Positions 42,920 through 54,319 of a stretch of 64,000 bases of DNA are shown here, one piece after another. The notes under the pieces were generated by a model. It had not been told where the DNA came from and ran no database searches. It saw nothing but the letters and a program-made list of their open reading frames with translations. This DNA is from Anisus vortex (Eukaryota > Mollusca > Gastropoda > Planorbidae), in NCBI GenBank assembly GCA_949126835.1, contig OX421496.1, positions 20,973,844 to 21,037,843 on the forward strand, written 5' to 3'. The position numbers and the translations under genes are program-made. The stretch's first letter is position 1. Every line of letters begins with the position of its first letter.

Positions 42920-44230
42920 CTTAAGGCCGACTTCTGAAATGCCCGAATAGAAACCTAATACCCTTAACCTAATTAGAATGTGTGAATTTAAACGTTAAGT
43001 GGCCATGTGTTTTGGAGTTACACGTATTGAAGTGCTAATAGAGACCAGTTTTATGGCGACTGCGTGGTTAGAACATCTAAAAGATTTTTTTCTTTCTTCT
43101 TGTGATGTTGCCCATATCATTGAATAGCCCCAGGTCATCCCGTGAAGTGGTAAGAGAAAAAAAAAGTTTTATGACCGACTCAGTGGGAGTCTAGGAGTGC
43201 GAGGTTTCTTTCATGCTTCATGATACCATGTCAATAGTTTATAATAGCTCTAGGCTATATCTGCCGTCTTCGTGTTTTTCAATAGATTTAGATCTAGTTA
43301 TTTGTGTTGTTAGTTTTGAAATACATTAGACTAGTATTGCAACCTAAATTATATAGATATCTAGTAATAAACGATCTGTATATTGTTGTTTATAACATTT
43401 TCATGTATTTTTAACTGTTTGATGGAATAAACGTTTTTAATTAGTTCTGTTTTTAAAGTTATAAATCGAGTTAGTTTTAGTACCGTAGATGTTAGAAATT
43501 TCAATATCCTTTTTTAAATGTTTTTTTTTTAGGAATTGAAACATAATTAATAAAGTTTAAGCTCATTTTTTAAATTATTTTTTTTGTGTAGAATTTAAAT
43601 AGGATAGACTAGATGTAATCTAGACCTAGACATTTGTAAAAAAATAAATTGTATATTTAAGTTAAAAAAAAAATTCTTTATTATGAATAGATCTAGATCT
43701 AGATCTACCGAGTAAAATGAATACAAATATATTTTTTTGTACTTTCATTTGAGTTTCATTAAAAATATTAAAATAATTTAAAAAAAAATTCAATACCAGG
43801 TAGGTTGATTTAAACATCTAATAGTCTTCAATTTTTTATTATTAATTTTACATTTTTTTCCAGATTTTATTGTATATATGGAATAACCCAATTGAGATTA
43901 GGTCTTAATATGGCCTTCAAAACGCATAAATGGACTCGATTAGGTTTTCCCCTAATCTTGCCTTATAATTGTTATAATTATAATGGTTTCAGCCCGCGTT
44001 TCCCTGCATGGAATAGGCTCCCTTTTTTTTTTGTATTACGGGCCGACTTGTAAAATGTCTGACTAGAAACCTAATTGCTCTTGAGATGACAGACTTCAAT
44101 AGAATGTGTGAATTTAAATGTTAAGTGGCAATGTGGTTTGGACACACGTTGAAGCGATAAAAAAGAGTTTTATGACCTTTGGTCAGTAGATCTGTCAGTA
44201 AGAGATTAGTTTCTTGCATTTGTAGTCTAA
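42920..44230. repeat. Direct repeat pair, ~200 bp, 1.1 kb apart
   Basis: GGCCGACTT, AGAAACCTAAT, AGAATGTGTGAATTTAAA, GTTAAGTGGCCATGTG and AGAGACC/TTTTATGACC occur in the same order at about 42935-43180 and 44038-44190, with substitutions throughout. Confidence 0.75.
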
Positions 44231-44260
44231 GTTTTTAGTGTGTTTTTTTTTCTCTTACAG

Positions 44261-46775
44261 CCAATGAAAGAACTCGATGCCACTCGATGGTGCGTAGCGC
44301 GCCATTTTGTCGATAAAGTTAAAGGCTCTGTTTCTTGATTCACAATTGTTCTAATTCTCTTGTTACTCTTGTAACGAGCAGAGGGATTACATTTTTTTCT
44401 ATAAATTCTATTATATACTAGGTAAGCTCATATGCCACGAGACCAACCGAATTGTCGAATAGACCTATATAACTTAATATAAGACTTATACTTATATGTT
44501 AATAAGTTAATGCTTAATAATTATATATTAGGATTACGGTAGGCCTATTACTACTATTAGTATTACTAGTATTAGTAGGAGTAATAGGAGGTATTAGCCT
44601 TAGGCCTTAGGCCTACCATTTGGAATTTGGTCATTTGGTCCATTACCATCTAAATCTAGTCTAGATCTAGACTATCTAGATTAGATAGTCTAAGTCTAAG
44701 ATAGTCTTGTCACTTGTCTATTTCAGGCTTAAATTAAATTGTAAACCTTCATTCTTCATATAAATTAATCAATATACTAATATAGTATACAGTATAGGTA
44801 TAGGCCTAGTTTATAGTATAGGAATATATATATTATAATTTATAATATATTAAATATATAGATCTAGGATATTGATAGGCTAGCCTATAATTCTATAATT
44901 TAGTATTATAAAAAAATAGGATAGGCCTACTATGACTATTATCTATAATTATAATATAATGTATTAATATTTTTCTTTTTTATATAACCTCTATACTATA
45001 TATAATTATATAGCCTACTATAGTAGGCCTACTATAGATCTAGGCCTATAATCCTATATCATAAATAATCATATACCTATAGACTATAGTCTATTAAACT
45101 CGAATCATTACAGGAAAATAAGAACAGGTTTATAAAGCTGAATCATGAATTGCATAGACCTAAGGCCTGCTTATAATTATAATACTAGTAGTAGTAGGCC
45201 TTTATAACTAGACTAGGTAAGAACTAATTAAATTAATAATCCTTATAATAACAATTTTTTCAGTCTTATGCTCAGTTATCGGTTGGACTATGGTGTGAAG
45301 ATTCCAGACAGCAGATGACCACTTAAACACAAGAAGTGGAGTAAGTCACATTAGCCAAATAGTATGCCTTCTAGTCTACGCAGATATCATTATAAATAGC
45401 CTATATAAAATGAATTTAAATAGATGACAGATGATTATCATTTTTTAATCAAGGCTGCGGCTCTTCGGACCCGGGTTCCTTTAAAATTAAATGGCTATTC
45501 AGACCCAGCGTCTGACAAAATTCTTTAGAACCCATAAAAATATATAAAAAAAGATGGGGAAAACTCAAAATATATTGTAATTCTAACTATATTTTATAGT
45601 AAATAGCAAAATAATTACTAAAACAACAAATATATATAATATATCCATATCCAATATAACCTAACCAATACTAACTATTACAAAACAGTTCTATAAAGCC
45701 ATCCCAAACCTATGTCTATATAATATATAAACTAACCGATACTATCTTCTATTACTATTACTAAGTCTATCGGGTCCAAATAGCCACTTTGTTTAATCAA
45801 TAGGCTACTATGACTATGCAATAATTGTCAATATGATAATTATATATGTGCAAACTTATATTATATGCTATAGCCTACTATACAATAGGCCTATATATAT
45901 TAATCAACATGTCCATTAATATTGAACTATCCTACTATTTGTTGATAGTTATATAGTTATATGACAAGGTCAATATGATTAGACCCTATACTGCTTTGTA
46001 ATAGCCTATACCTATAGTCTTAGTTTATGTTTATAGGATTATAGGCCCTACTAATTATAATGTGACACTATGACTATTATAATGTAGGCTTTTTTTTATT
46101 TGTATTTTAATTAAAAGTTAACAGGAATATTTTTTTTCAGTCTGAAGTTGGAAGCTGTGAAGTGCTAGTTTGGAGTAGAGTCGAGTCAAAAGTTCAACAG
46201 TCTTCTTTTAGGCTGCACCCTGGCCTACAACTGTTAGATAACATTCATGCAGTCATCTGATAGAGTTGATTTTTTAATAAACAGGTGAGTAAGTACCATG
46301 TAAAGAAAAGATTAATATAGTAATATAGTGTATAGTATTACTAAATATTAGTAGTATAGATTGATTAATTGTTACTTCTATTAACCTTAAACTTAGTCTA
46401 AACAATAACTAACTAAAGGACTAATATGCCTACTTAAAATTTAAATAGATGTAGGCCTAGTGTAAAAATAAATACAATATATATATTATACATAGGCCCA
46501 TATCATGATATTTAAATAGTGAATTTATATTAACTTATTGGACTTGATTGACTTGAACTGAGGAATTTGTGTAATCCAAGTTTAGCCTATTCATCTTTTT
46601 TAAATTTCATAAATATGTTTTGATTATAGTTAAAGCCCATGCTTTATTATTTCATCAGTCAAGGCATCATTAAGGATTCAATGTTAAATTATTTTATTTC
46701 AGAATCTCGTACTGGAAGGTCTTAGTCTATGCCACTCTATACAGATGATATGGAAATAGATGATATAATAAGCGG
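44261..46775 (+). other. Candidate spliced, largely non-coding exons (four)
   Basis: Four intervals are bounded by a pyrimidine-rich AG acceptor and a near-consensus donor on the same strand: 44261-44421 (CTCTTACAG / ACTAG-GTAAGC), 45264-45340 (TTTTTTCAG / GTGGA-GTAAGT), 46141-46284 (TTTTTTTCAG / AACAG-GTGAGTAAG) and 46703-46775 (TTTATTTCAG / AGCGG-GTGAGTAA). A possible first-exon donor GAAGTG-GTAAGAG lies at 43149. The joined sequence has no long frame. The last interval contains an ATG (46729) opening MPLYTDDMEIDDIISG up to the donor, which could be the start of an acidic N-terminus continued further right. The intervals would be a multi-exon 5' UTR or a long non-coding RNA. This is inferred from splice signals alone; no following coding exon was found. 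Confidence 0.4.
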
Positions 46776-48400
46776 GTGAGTAAATTATTTGTAAAGTAAT
46801 AAGTCGAGTAAAAACTAGGCATCTAGGTGCATATACTTGTTAGACTTGTTTAACCATAGGTTTCAACCATAGTGTAGTTCTAACAATTTTAATAATATAA
46901 TGCTTGAAAACATAATTTAATAAAACTTAGGGGAAGGTAAGGCCAAGGAGAAATTTATTTCAATCTGTAAGCTACTAAACCTCACTAAAATGTGCATATT
47001 GACTTGTGTTATACTTTATTTTCAAAGCTAAATAAGTCTCTAGTCAGTTGAAACTAGGCATCTAGGTATTGATTTGTGTCATACTTTTCTTTTAAAACTG
47101 ATTATCATATTCATGCCTTTTATTCATAACGGTAATCATTACATAATATTTTAATGAATGTAGACCCTCTTTTTTGGTTAACCGTATGTGTGTCTGATTG
47201 TCTATAATATTCAAATGTATTCAACTGTATATTTTTTTTAAAGAAATATCTTATGTTCCATTTCCATTACTGTGCTTTTTACAATATCACAATTGGTTCA
47301 AAATGTTATTTATTATTATTATGATATGCCTATAGGAGAAGTATAATAAAGATGATACTTTATTGCATTATTTAATGTTTTGTGAAAAAGACTTGAGTTA
47401 GCATACTAAAATAATATAAGTGTGTGTGTGTAGTATAAAAAAAAATTACAGCCCTAAAATATCTTGTGTTCCATTTGAATCCATTGCTGTGCATGTTAAT
47501 GTTTTTTTTCCTCAATATATTACATGTTTTTGTGTTAAAGATATTTTGAGTCCTTTTTTTAAATAAATAAAGCAATTTTAGTTGTAGGCCTATTGTGTAA
47601 AATTTATCTTCACTGTTGTAGGCCTAGCAAGAGTGTTAAATTGATTAATTATTGGAATACATTATCGGTCTGCCCATTATTCAGGGTTAAATGATATTGT
47701 CCCATTAATCTTCCATTTTGCACTAATGCTATTTTATTGTTAGACAATAACATTTTTTTCTCCACAAAATTTGTAAAAACTGGTATTTTGAATGTATACC
47801 TATATTTTAAAATAGCTTAGCCTACTTGGCTTGCAAAGGCCTACATATTTTGTTTTTTATTTTGATTGCACAATGTTTACTTATAATGTCTGTTTACATA
47901 GTGCTTATATTTTATCAATATATATTTCTATGTAGGCTTGTAGTAATGATGTAGGCCTATAAATATTTTCCCATAAATTATTTTTTTTCCATCACTCTGC
48001 TGCATGGCTATTGTTAAATTAATACATTAAGTTGTATATCAAGTAAAAATAAAATATTTTATCTATATTATATCATATTTATTGTTTAGGCATATCTATA
48101 TATTATGTCCAACTATTTTGTACTATTACACTAACTTTACCAAAATTATTTGATGTAGTTATGTAAAAAAAAATGTTATTAACTTCAATACTCTACCAAT
48201 TTACATGTTTTTGCACTTTATTTACTGTCACCGTTTTGCTTTATTGATTGAATATATACTTTTTATTGTATGTTGCAAAAAAATATTTTGAATACAAATA
48301 TAATAAAATATAAACGAAATCACTTTCTTTGTTTTGTTTTACTTGTTTTTACTATATGTGTTTATATAATAATTGTTGTTGTATATTGTATTATAATTAC
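46776..48400. other. AT-rich sequence, no gene seen
   Basis: Nothing recognisable beyond poly-A/T tracts and TAGGCCTA motifs; it could be intron of the candidate transcript to its left. Confidence 0.4.
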
Positions 48401-48479
48401 GAAAAAGTGGGTAAATAAAGGTAAAATCCGAATCCACCCAATGTTGGTTTGATAAGGACTAAATATACGGGTCAATGAA

Positions 48480-48835
48480 GGCAAAAACCGCATTGCGCTG
48501 GTAATAAACTACCGTCATTGGCCCGATATGGAAACGAAATGAAAAGCCGGAAAAGGGAGGGGGATATCCATTAGGCCCCAATGCCGGCAAACCCTAATCG
48601 CGCCCGCATGTCTAATGCCCGCATTGGCCCATAATCGACCCAGGTATCAGCGCGGGTATCGACGCCAAAATGGCGGCCATTTTGGCCTAGTAAGGCCTCC
48701 TAGCATAGCGATATCGCTTTTCATTGGGGCGCCATGCGGGCAACTGCTGGCAACCTAATAGGTACGGAATACGGCAAGGGGGGAAAACTCTAATTGATTC
48801 CGAATGGGGCCAATGCCGGCATGTTTAAGGGGTAA
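48480..48835. promoter_or_regulatory. GC/CpG-rich island with palindromes
   Basis: This roughly 350-bp stretch is strikingly richer in G, C and CpG than its surroundings. It contains CCAAAATGGCGGCCATTTTGG (48665-48685; inverted arms with AAAATGGCGGC, like a YY1/Pho site, on both strands), the palindrome AGCGATATCGCT, and repeated CAATGCCGGCA and ATTGGCCC motifs. It could be a promoter-like island or the GC-rich terminus of the element proposed at 42741-48834. Confidence 0.4.
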
Positions 48836-49225
48836 TCATACAGTATTAAGGTCCTATATTGTCCTATTCTAATATTTAATATGCATGATGACTATACTTT
48901 TATGGGTTTCAAAACTTTTGTCTACCGGAAAGTTTTCTGCGATACCCTGGGATTTGACATCCTTAGACTCTACGTTTCAGATTGATATTATGCTAGACTA
49001 GAAGTTAGTATCTGATAATGTATGTTATCTGTACTCTAGGCGGCAGTCACTTAAAAATACAAGGGTCATATATAGGCATACATTAGTCCGTCCATGAACA
49101 ACAGTAGGCCTATTTATTTTTATACCAAGTTATTGTTCTTAAACTGTTATGTTACCTTTTTAAATGTTTTAAATATCTGAAGGCCTACTATTCATCCAAC
49201 AACCCCCCCCCCCCCTTTTTTTTAC

Positions 49226-49466
49226 TCCCTTTCTCTTAACTCGTACTGTCTGTCTGCTTGTAAAACTTTGTATCGATTTTTCGACCACTTCCCGTCGTCC
49301 AATCGAGCTGAAACTTGGGCAGCAGACTTGAGGCGACTAACAATACATTCTATCAAATTTTTATTTTAATCTATAAAAATAAAAATTAAATATAAACTTA
49401 GTTTACAAATAATTTAAAAGTGAGTAGGACCCTATAATAAAAACTTTGTTTTTATGGGTTAGTTTA
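49226..49466 (-). mobile_element. Diverged single copy of the 11.3-13.2-kb TIR element
   Basis: In inverted orientation relative to the array, it has TACTCCCTTT, TCGATTTTTCGACCACTTCC, CAATCGAGCTGAAA, AACAATACAT and AAACTTAGTTTACAAATAA. The middle is deleted. It shows that the array unit also exists as a dispersed element. The sequence between 48836 and 49225 shows no gene. Confidence 0.75.
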
Positions 49467-50214
49467 TTTCAAAATCCATTTTTGTTCGATGTTTGAAAAG
49501 TGGGGATAAGGATTAATAAGTTGATCATTCTAAATACAGATATAAAGCTTTTATATTACTCGTCCTAAATACTTTTGTTCGTTATAGAAAATGGAAAACC
49601 TAAATGTTTTAATGTCTGAACAAAAATTTCTAAGACTGGTCAAAGTTTACGGAGAAAAGATTGGTTGAAAGAAAAAAAACGAAACTAAACTTTGTGATTT
49701 GGACTCGCTTTTTAACTTTTATTTTACTAATTTTCACATAGGCCTACTGGTAAAATTAAGAGAGAAGCCAATCTATACAACAACAAAAAATTTAAATACT
49801 TATTTAACTTTTGGAGGAATATTTTGGAATTAAAATAAAATACAATTAAATTTATGTAAGATAAGAAAATGTATAAGATGTAGGCTACAACAATTTATTA
49901 TCATGACATGGATTATTGTTGGTCATAGTTTTTTATATTTCAAGTATTTTAATTTTAAGGCTATTGAAAAATATTGACCGAATCTTCCTACGCGAAATTT
50001 AAGCCTAGCCATCTATAACAGACATATATAAATATATATAACAATAAACAAACATACTTACGACTTACGGTAATGATGTATATTGATAATAGGCCTAATT
50101 GTTTTTTATATTCCTACTATTACCAAATTTAGCATGCTCAGTGATCAGTGCAATATAGGCCTAGATCTAGCGCGTGCCTAGGCGCCCTGGCCTGGGAATA
50201 GTGTGACTAGTCAA
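49467..50214. other. AT-rich sequence, no gene seen
   Basis: No recognisable feature. Confidence 0.45.
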
Positions 50215-50279
50215 CTAGTCCCAAAACTTTTCACTTCTGCAGAAGGGTGAGAGGGATTGTTGGGTTGCAAGACTCTTAC

Positions 50280-50409
50280 CTAACCTAATACCTAGGCTGT
50301 TTTTGTTGACAGTCTGGTGAACTGAACACATCACCAGCTTAGCTTTCTCTAGACATTTTTTTTGTAGATACTGAAATACTGTGTAATTAATTTTATTCGC
50401 CATTTTCAT
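50280..50409 (-). CDS. Candidate first coding exon, unrecognised protein
   Basis: A minus-strand frame opens MKMANKINYTVFQYLQKKCL, continues with EKAKLVMCSVHQTVNKNSLG and reaches a strong donor (GGTTAG-GTAAGAG) at 50280/50279. Its composition is protein-like rather than repeat-derived. I do not recognise the family and found no second exon to the left, so this may be chance. Confidence 0.25.
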
Positions 50410-50522
50410 TTAGGCTTAATTACCTAATTCATATCATAGGCCTAGTAAATGATAGTAGTAAGTAGGGCTTAGTAGGCTATAGGCTATGGCTATAGCTATA
50501 GCTATAACTTGCTAGTATAGAT

Positions 50523-50695
50523 CAGAGGTGTGCAACAATTTCTAATGTTGGGCCACAGTGGAACTTTGGAAAGACAAACAGGGCCAGTTAGTAGTTACCA
50601 TAGGAAAATTTAATGTCATGATTAGCTGGGGCCACACCAACTGGTCTGGGGGGCCGGATTGTGGCCCGCGGGCCGCCTGTTGTTGCACACCCCTG
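50523..50695. mobile_element. hAT-type MITE, family 2 (CAGxGGTGTGCAACA)
   Basis: The element opens CAGAGGTGTGCAACAA and closes TTGTTGCACACCCCTG, with GTGGCCCGCGGGCCGC just inside the right end, a composition common in hAT MITEs. It is 173 bp long. Flanks GTATAGAT and GTAGGCCT share only three bases, so no target duplication is proven. Confidence 0.75.
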
Positions 50696-50703
50696 GTAGG
50701 CCT

Positions 50704-52353
50704 GGCCCTATAGATGATATTACTATCATATTACTATTAGATGCAACCGACAAGCAAGCTGCTGTAAGGCTGACTGTAACTGTAAGGCTACCAAAATACA
50801 ATTTATATAGGGCTAGTTATACTTGGCATACCTTTATAATATTATAATGTATATAATAGGCCTATATCATTAACCCTTAAAGTAGGCCCCTACAGATCTA
50901 TTTTAATCATTTTCCTGCTACTATGCACTATGCATACCTTCAGTCCCGGCCATTATTGTCCTAATTATTACTTACGGTCCAGACTTTATTAATAATAGTG
51001 ACACTAGGGTTCCAAAGTTATTTTTGTACCTTCTGTTGGTAAAAATTAATATGACTTACGGTAGAGTTTAGAGAGTAAATTGCTAGAAACATAATAACTT
51101 ACCTTATATAAATTAGAATTAGAATAAATCTAATTAAAAAAGTAATTGTATTCCTTCATAATATTAATTCAAAAGAAAAAATTTCATCAACACGTAAGTC
51201 CATACTAACAGAAGGTAATTCGGTCGTGTCCATTATGACCACACTTTCAATTTAAAAAACAACAACTCGTCATTGGTCAATTTTTTTGGGAGGGGGGGGG
51301 GTTCAGATCGGGCCTATTTTTGTTATTTACCAGCAGATCTGCATAGAAATGCACACATAAGTAGAACCCCATATCCAATTAATTAATTAATTTTGTCAAA
51401 AAATTTTTGGATCGCTTTGGAAAAAGCTGCCATTTTTTTTTTTTTTCATTAGTCATTTATTACATATTTTAAAACCTAACTAACTTTTTTAGTTATTGAA
51501 AGATTTTTATAAAAATTTGCTGAAATGTGCATTAGGATGTAATAAATTAAATGTTGTGATGAATTTTTGATAACTAGAATGTTTGTTTTTTTTTAATTTT
51601 TTTTGTTTGGCCAATGGCACCGAAGTAAATTTCAACTAAAATATCAACATTTTATAACAATATTAAATAAAAACAAAAGAAATAATTTAAACACAAATTC
51701 ATTACAACGTTTTATTGACAAATATACCATGAATGGTCAGTAAAAGTTTCAAGCAAAAATATTAAGAAATAAATAAATGGGTTAAAAAAATTATCAAAAA
51801 AAGACATTCTGAGAAAAACTAAAAAAAACAAGCAAAAATTGTATTTACTTAAAATATCTTCATGACTAGCTCACCAAAGTTAGTTTCAATTATAAATATA
51901 CATATAATCAGGAACTGCTGAAAATGTCAACAGTATTCATTATAAAATAAAAAAGTTATAATTACTATCGCCATCCAATGAGATATAAACAAGTCAAAAG
52001 TGACCAAAAATAAAAAAAATTATATTATTTCAAAATGGATCAAACCGGTTCAAAAGTGGAAAATACTATTAATTTACTATTTTAAAATACATTGCAATAT
52101 TTTATTGAATGAAATATTACATTTTTTTTTATTGTATATTATAAATATATATTATATAAATAATCCCATTATAAAAAGCATGGCCTAAATATAGACAACA
52201 GTGTCAAAATTTTAGCATATTATAAGATATTTTCAACTATAGTTAGTTACAGTTTATACCCCAGCACATTGAAAAATATACCTGTTAAATAACTTATGTG
52301 GCCACACTTTGAAAGAAAAATAATAAAGAATTCTCACATGTACAATTTTAAAG
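50704..52353. other. AT-rich sequence, no gene seen
   Basis: Poly-T, poly-G (near 51291) and poly-A stretches; no coding exon recognised. Confidence 0.45.
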
Positions 52354-52971
52354 TTAAAAAAAAAGTCCTGTTTGATATCCATATGTTTCATGAGCTTTAA
52401 ATAACTCTTTATCCGCTTTCTGAATCGCTAGTTTTTTATCACTGGTTCGTTTGTTTGTTTTCTGACTCCCAACATCAGCACTTTTCCTAAGACGTTTTCA
52501 TTGACTTGCTGCGCACAGTCTGTTTGTATTCTCACCCGCACTTACTCCTATATGTTGAATAACCAAGGATTTGGAAAATTCAGGTCCAAAGTTGAACTCA
52601 GCTATTGCCATCATTGCAGAAAATTCCACCCTTTCCTTAGAATGAAATTGAGTTTTGGTACATTTTGACCAAATAACACTATGTAGACTTTCGTTTGCGT
52701 TTTGCGTAGCATGGCTTTCACATCGCTCAATATACGGCATGATAATTTGTTTTATAAACATTGCAAATTATAATCAATAATATATTTTAGCATTGCTGTC
52801 AAAAAATAGAAGAAAGTATCTTCTATAATTGTTGTGTGAAGCTCGGTATGGCCCAATTGACAATAGTCAAGATATCATACAATCGTGTATTCAAAATATA
52901 CATATTTCGGAATGAAAATTGACTATCTATATTGCAATCATTATTATAATGTAAAAAACAACAACTGTAAG

Positions 52972-53160
52972 CCCACTGTCTGAAAGGAAGAAATCACATT
53001 TGTTAATATATATTATGTTTACAACTTGAATTGAAAGGAAGAAAACACATTTGTTAACATATATCATGTTTACAACTGGACTCTAAAAGGAAGCAAACAC
53101 ATGTGTAAATGTATATTACGTTTACAACTTGAAATTCAATGTGCAGATTCAATACCAACC
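52972..53160. repeat. ~57-bp tandem repeat, related copies at 54700-54815
   Basis: Three units contain GAAAGGAAGAAAACACA, TTTGTTAATATATATTATG and TTTACAACTTGAA, ending with AATGTGCAGATTCAATACC. Two more units with the same ending lie at 54700-54815. On the minus strand each unit shows TTGCTTCCTTT(T/C)AG, a splice-acceptor-like sequence. The repeats lie on both sides of the hAT-interrupted exon. Confidence 0.8.
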
Positions 53161-53321
53161 TTGTTTGGAACAATTTTGTACAATATTCCGAAGTCTTTTT
53201 GCCACATGGTTGAATGCTTACCTCTTTCTTCATGATGACATAAGGAAATGGTGTACCTCATATTGTGCAGCTTGACAGATCTTTTCCAAAGTATTTTTGC
53301 AGATTTGGGTTCCATCATACC

Positions 53322-54294
53322 TAGGGATGTTAAACGAAAACCGGAATACCGGATTCCGGTTTTGAATCTGAAAACCGGTTTTGATTTTAAAACCGGATTT
53401 CGGTTTGTTGACTGGAAGGTAGTCATTACTTGAAGTAGCACACCAATTTTTTTTATTTTTTTTATTGGTTCTGATGGAAATATTTTTAAAAACAAAAGTT
53501 GGATTCACGCAAAACAATTATTGAAATGCCTTGCTAACACTATTTAGTCTTAGATATTGTGTTTCTTTTTTTTTCTCTAAATACCAACTATGGCTTGGGA
53601 TAAAAACAACATCAATCCAAATGTCGGCTCATCTTTTAGATGTAAACTACTCTTAGATGTGCCTCAAGTGCGGCCGGGATTGCCCCTCCCGGGTTGGCCT
53701 ACACAGCTATTCTTGGCGGTACAGTTGGATACCTCACCAATGAAGCTACACCATCGTCTCTTGAGTCGGACGGATGCCGACGACAACTCTTTGATGTACG
53801 CATGGGAGATTGGAGAGACGCAAACTAGTTTTGTCCTGTGACCTTGAACAATTCGGCTAGACACCGCATCTGCTCTTTATTATTAACGGGAGCATTAAAT
53901 ACACATTCTTTTGACTGTTGATTGGTGCTACGTGATCCTATTCAATACATTATTTTACAAGTCTAAGTCCACGGTGCACAAATGATCACTATTGAAAGCT
54001 ATTATCGGTTTTAATCAATTGGCCCATAATTTGTTTAGTTCTAGAAAATGTTATGGTAAAGTGTACAAAATCATAATGTATTCACACAAATCAACCTCTT
54101 GAATGCTCTGCAAATACTTTATAAGTTTGAACTATTTCAAATACACCCACAAAACTACGCACATTTGCATGTCTTTTCCGACCTGTGATGACTTGTGACA
54201 TTGCGGGGGGGGGGGGGGGGTCAAAATCCGGTTTTAAACCGGTTTTATAGAACCGAAAACCGGTTTTGAAAAGAAACCGGTTTTAACATCCCTA
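53322..54294. mobile_element. 973-bp non-autonomous hAT element with perfect 8-bp TSD
   Basis: The ends are TAGGGATGTTAAA and its complement, each followed by several ACCGG/CCGGTTTT subterminal repeats. The flanks are both ATCATACC (53314-53321 and 54295-54302), a perfect 8-bp duplication. TAGGGATG termini, an 8-bp TSD and clustered short subterminal motifs are characteristic of hAT elements. The only open frame (83 codons, 53590-53841) is unrecognised. A G16 tract is at 54205-54220. It inserted into a Mutator-like exon. Confidence 0.93.
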
Positions 54295-54319
54295 ATCATA
54301 CCAGATGAACCTAAAAGAT

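Larger units (their letters stand above)
42741..48834. mobile_element. Putative 6.1-kb inverted-repeat-bounded element, unclassified
   Basis: TACCCCTTAAACA at 42741-42753 is matched by its exact complement TGTTTAAGGGGTA at 48822-48834; the inner CCCCTTAAACA is flanked by TA on both sides. Both ends are GC-richer than the AT-rich interior and carry CATTAGG, GGCAACTG and GGGGCC motifs. No open frame above about 67 codons lies inside, so there is no visible transposase. The 13-bp match could be coincidence. Confidence 0.3.
52354..54310 (-). pseudogene. Mutator-like (PF20700-type) gene, two exons seen, broken
   Basis: Exon X starts after CATCTTTTAG at 54310 and ends at AAAGAG-GTAAGC (53222). With the transposon and one target copy removed it is 108 bp and reads SSGMMEPKSAKILWKRSVKL then HNMRYTISLC. 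'GSSG.ME......I..RS...H..RYT' is a hallmark of the Mutator-like transposase-derived family common in molluscs and arthropods. The last exon (from about 52761) reads IERCESHATQNANESLHSVI then WSKC, the C-terminal 'TQNANES.H..IW..C' block.

In-frame TGA at 52498-52500 truncates it, but the frame continues as KRLRKSADVGSQKTNK to KAHETYGYQTG and a TAA at 52354. A 973-bp hAT element splits exon X. Intervening exons (the catalytic middle) were not found. A host copy is thus dead; whether it was a transposon or a domesticated gene is unknown. Confidence 0.75.

Noticed and set aside
49200..49230. C-tract plus ACTCCC as telomere-like or satellite sequence
   Set aside because: It is the edge of a diverged MITE copy next to a C homopolymer.
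53136..53517. The 119- and 95-codon minus-strand ORFs as genes
   Set aside because: They run from inside the hAT element's CCGG-rich end through the Mutator-like exon into its intron; only the exon part is real.
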